A stretch of DNA of 64,000 nt from the NCBI RefSeq assembly GCF_005925325.1, contig NZ_SRMP01000003.1, forward strand, positions 65,200 through 129,199. Reading direction: 5' to 3'. The stretch is from Pedobacter helvus. GTDB lineage: Bacteria; Bacteroidota; Bacteroidia; Sphingobacteriales; Sphingobacteriaceae. Of this stretch, positions 63,961 through 64,000 are shown piece after piece (the stretch's first letter is position 1; each line of letters begins with the position of its first letter). The position numbers were made by a program, and so were the translations under genes. The notes under the pieces are model-generated. The model worked only from the letters and a program-made list of their open reading frames with translations. It was not told the origin of the DNA and did not search any database.

Positions 63961-64000
63961 TGGAAAATGAGGGATTCGAACCCCCGACCCTTCCGATGTT
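63961..64000 (-). tRNA. 3' part of a tRNA gene (isotype not assigned; cut by window edge)
   Basis: The minus strand reads a T arm GGGGG-TTCGAAT-CCCTC, a 3' acceptor strand ATTTTCC with discriminator A, and a variable segment GGGTC. CCA is not encoded. Only the 3' side of the anticodon arm (AACATCGGAA) is inside the window. Standard spacing would put AAC at positions 34-36, which would be odd for a bacterial tRNA. Confidence 0.7.

Overview
The window is chromosomal DNA of a Bacteroidota bacterium, most likely a Pedobacter-like member of the Sphingobacteriaceae. The evidence is the gldKLMN gliding/type IX secretion (T9SS) operon, an alternative complex III (ACIII) plus aa3-type oxidase supercluster, many families typical of Bacteroidota (DUF4271, DUF5690, DUF4286, DUF3050), TAnnTTTG promoter elements and low GC content. 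No phage, insertion sequence, CRISPR array or rRNA was seen. One tRNA 3' end is cut off by the right edge.

Layout. 1-6.5 kb: 3' part of a PorW/SprE-like TPR gene overlapping a class A penicillin-binding protein, then uvrC. 6.6-11.3 kb (minus): gldK-gldL-gldM-gldN. 11.6-15.5 kb (minus): Omp85-like outer-membrane protein, DUF4271 membrane protein and hemD in one unit, plus ppnP. 15.5-22 kb (plus): hemW, an SDR oxidoreductase, a JmjC/cupin-like protein, a sugar O-acetyltransferase, DUF3050 and DUF5690. 22-31.6 kb is the most accessory-looking part: an NTF2-like secreted protein, DUF2809, a decayed copy of the 5' end of a SUFU gene, an intact SUFU gene, a TPR-CbrC fusion, two orphan membrane proteins, a WG-repeat protein and a VWA/AAA+ (MoxR/ChlI-like) pair with DUF3861. 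31.9-34.4 kb: membrane metallophosphoesterase, degenerate UbiA-like protein, 54-residue lipoprotein. 34.4-38.9 kb (minus): an S9-peptidase-like lipoprotein without its catalytic Ser and His, a histidine kinase and an OmpR-type regulator. 39-43.5 kb: TPR protein, DUF4286, rfbC-type epimerase, OmpA-family lipoprotein, DUF2461.

43.5-60.4 kb (minus) is one respiratory supercluster in the order actA-actB-actC-actD-actE-actF-ctaC-ctaD-ctaA-ctaB-subunit III-like-ctaE-subunit IV-SCO-DUF420-small CAMC protein. Electrons would pass from menaquinol through ACIII and its c-type hemes to the CuA site and the heme a/a3-CuB centre; ctaA and ctaB make heme A. The SCO-like protein has Ser at both Cu-ligand Cys positions. 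60.6-64 kb: deoxyhypusine-synthase-like gene, Fsr-type MFS exporter, DinB-family protein and a partial tRNA.

The gaps between genes carry many hairpin-forming repeats. Some act as terminators, some look like dispersed REP-like families and some form nested structures. Several -7 elements lie 5-8 bases before the start codon, suggesting leaderless mRNAs. The leading candidates for something new are the catalytically dead S9 lipoprotein linked to a two-component system, the orphan SUFU/CbrC/WG immunity-like island, and the Ser-Ser SCO paralogue.
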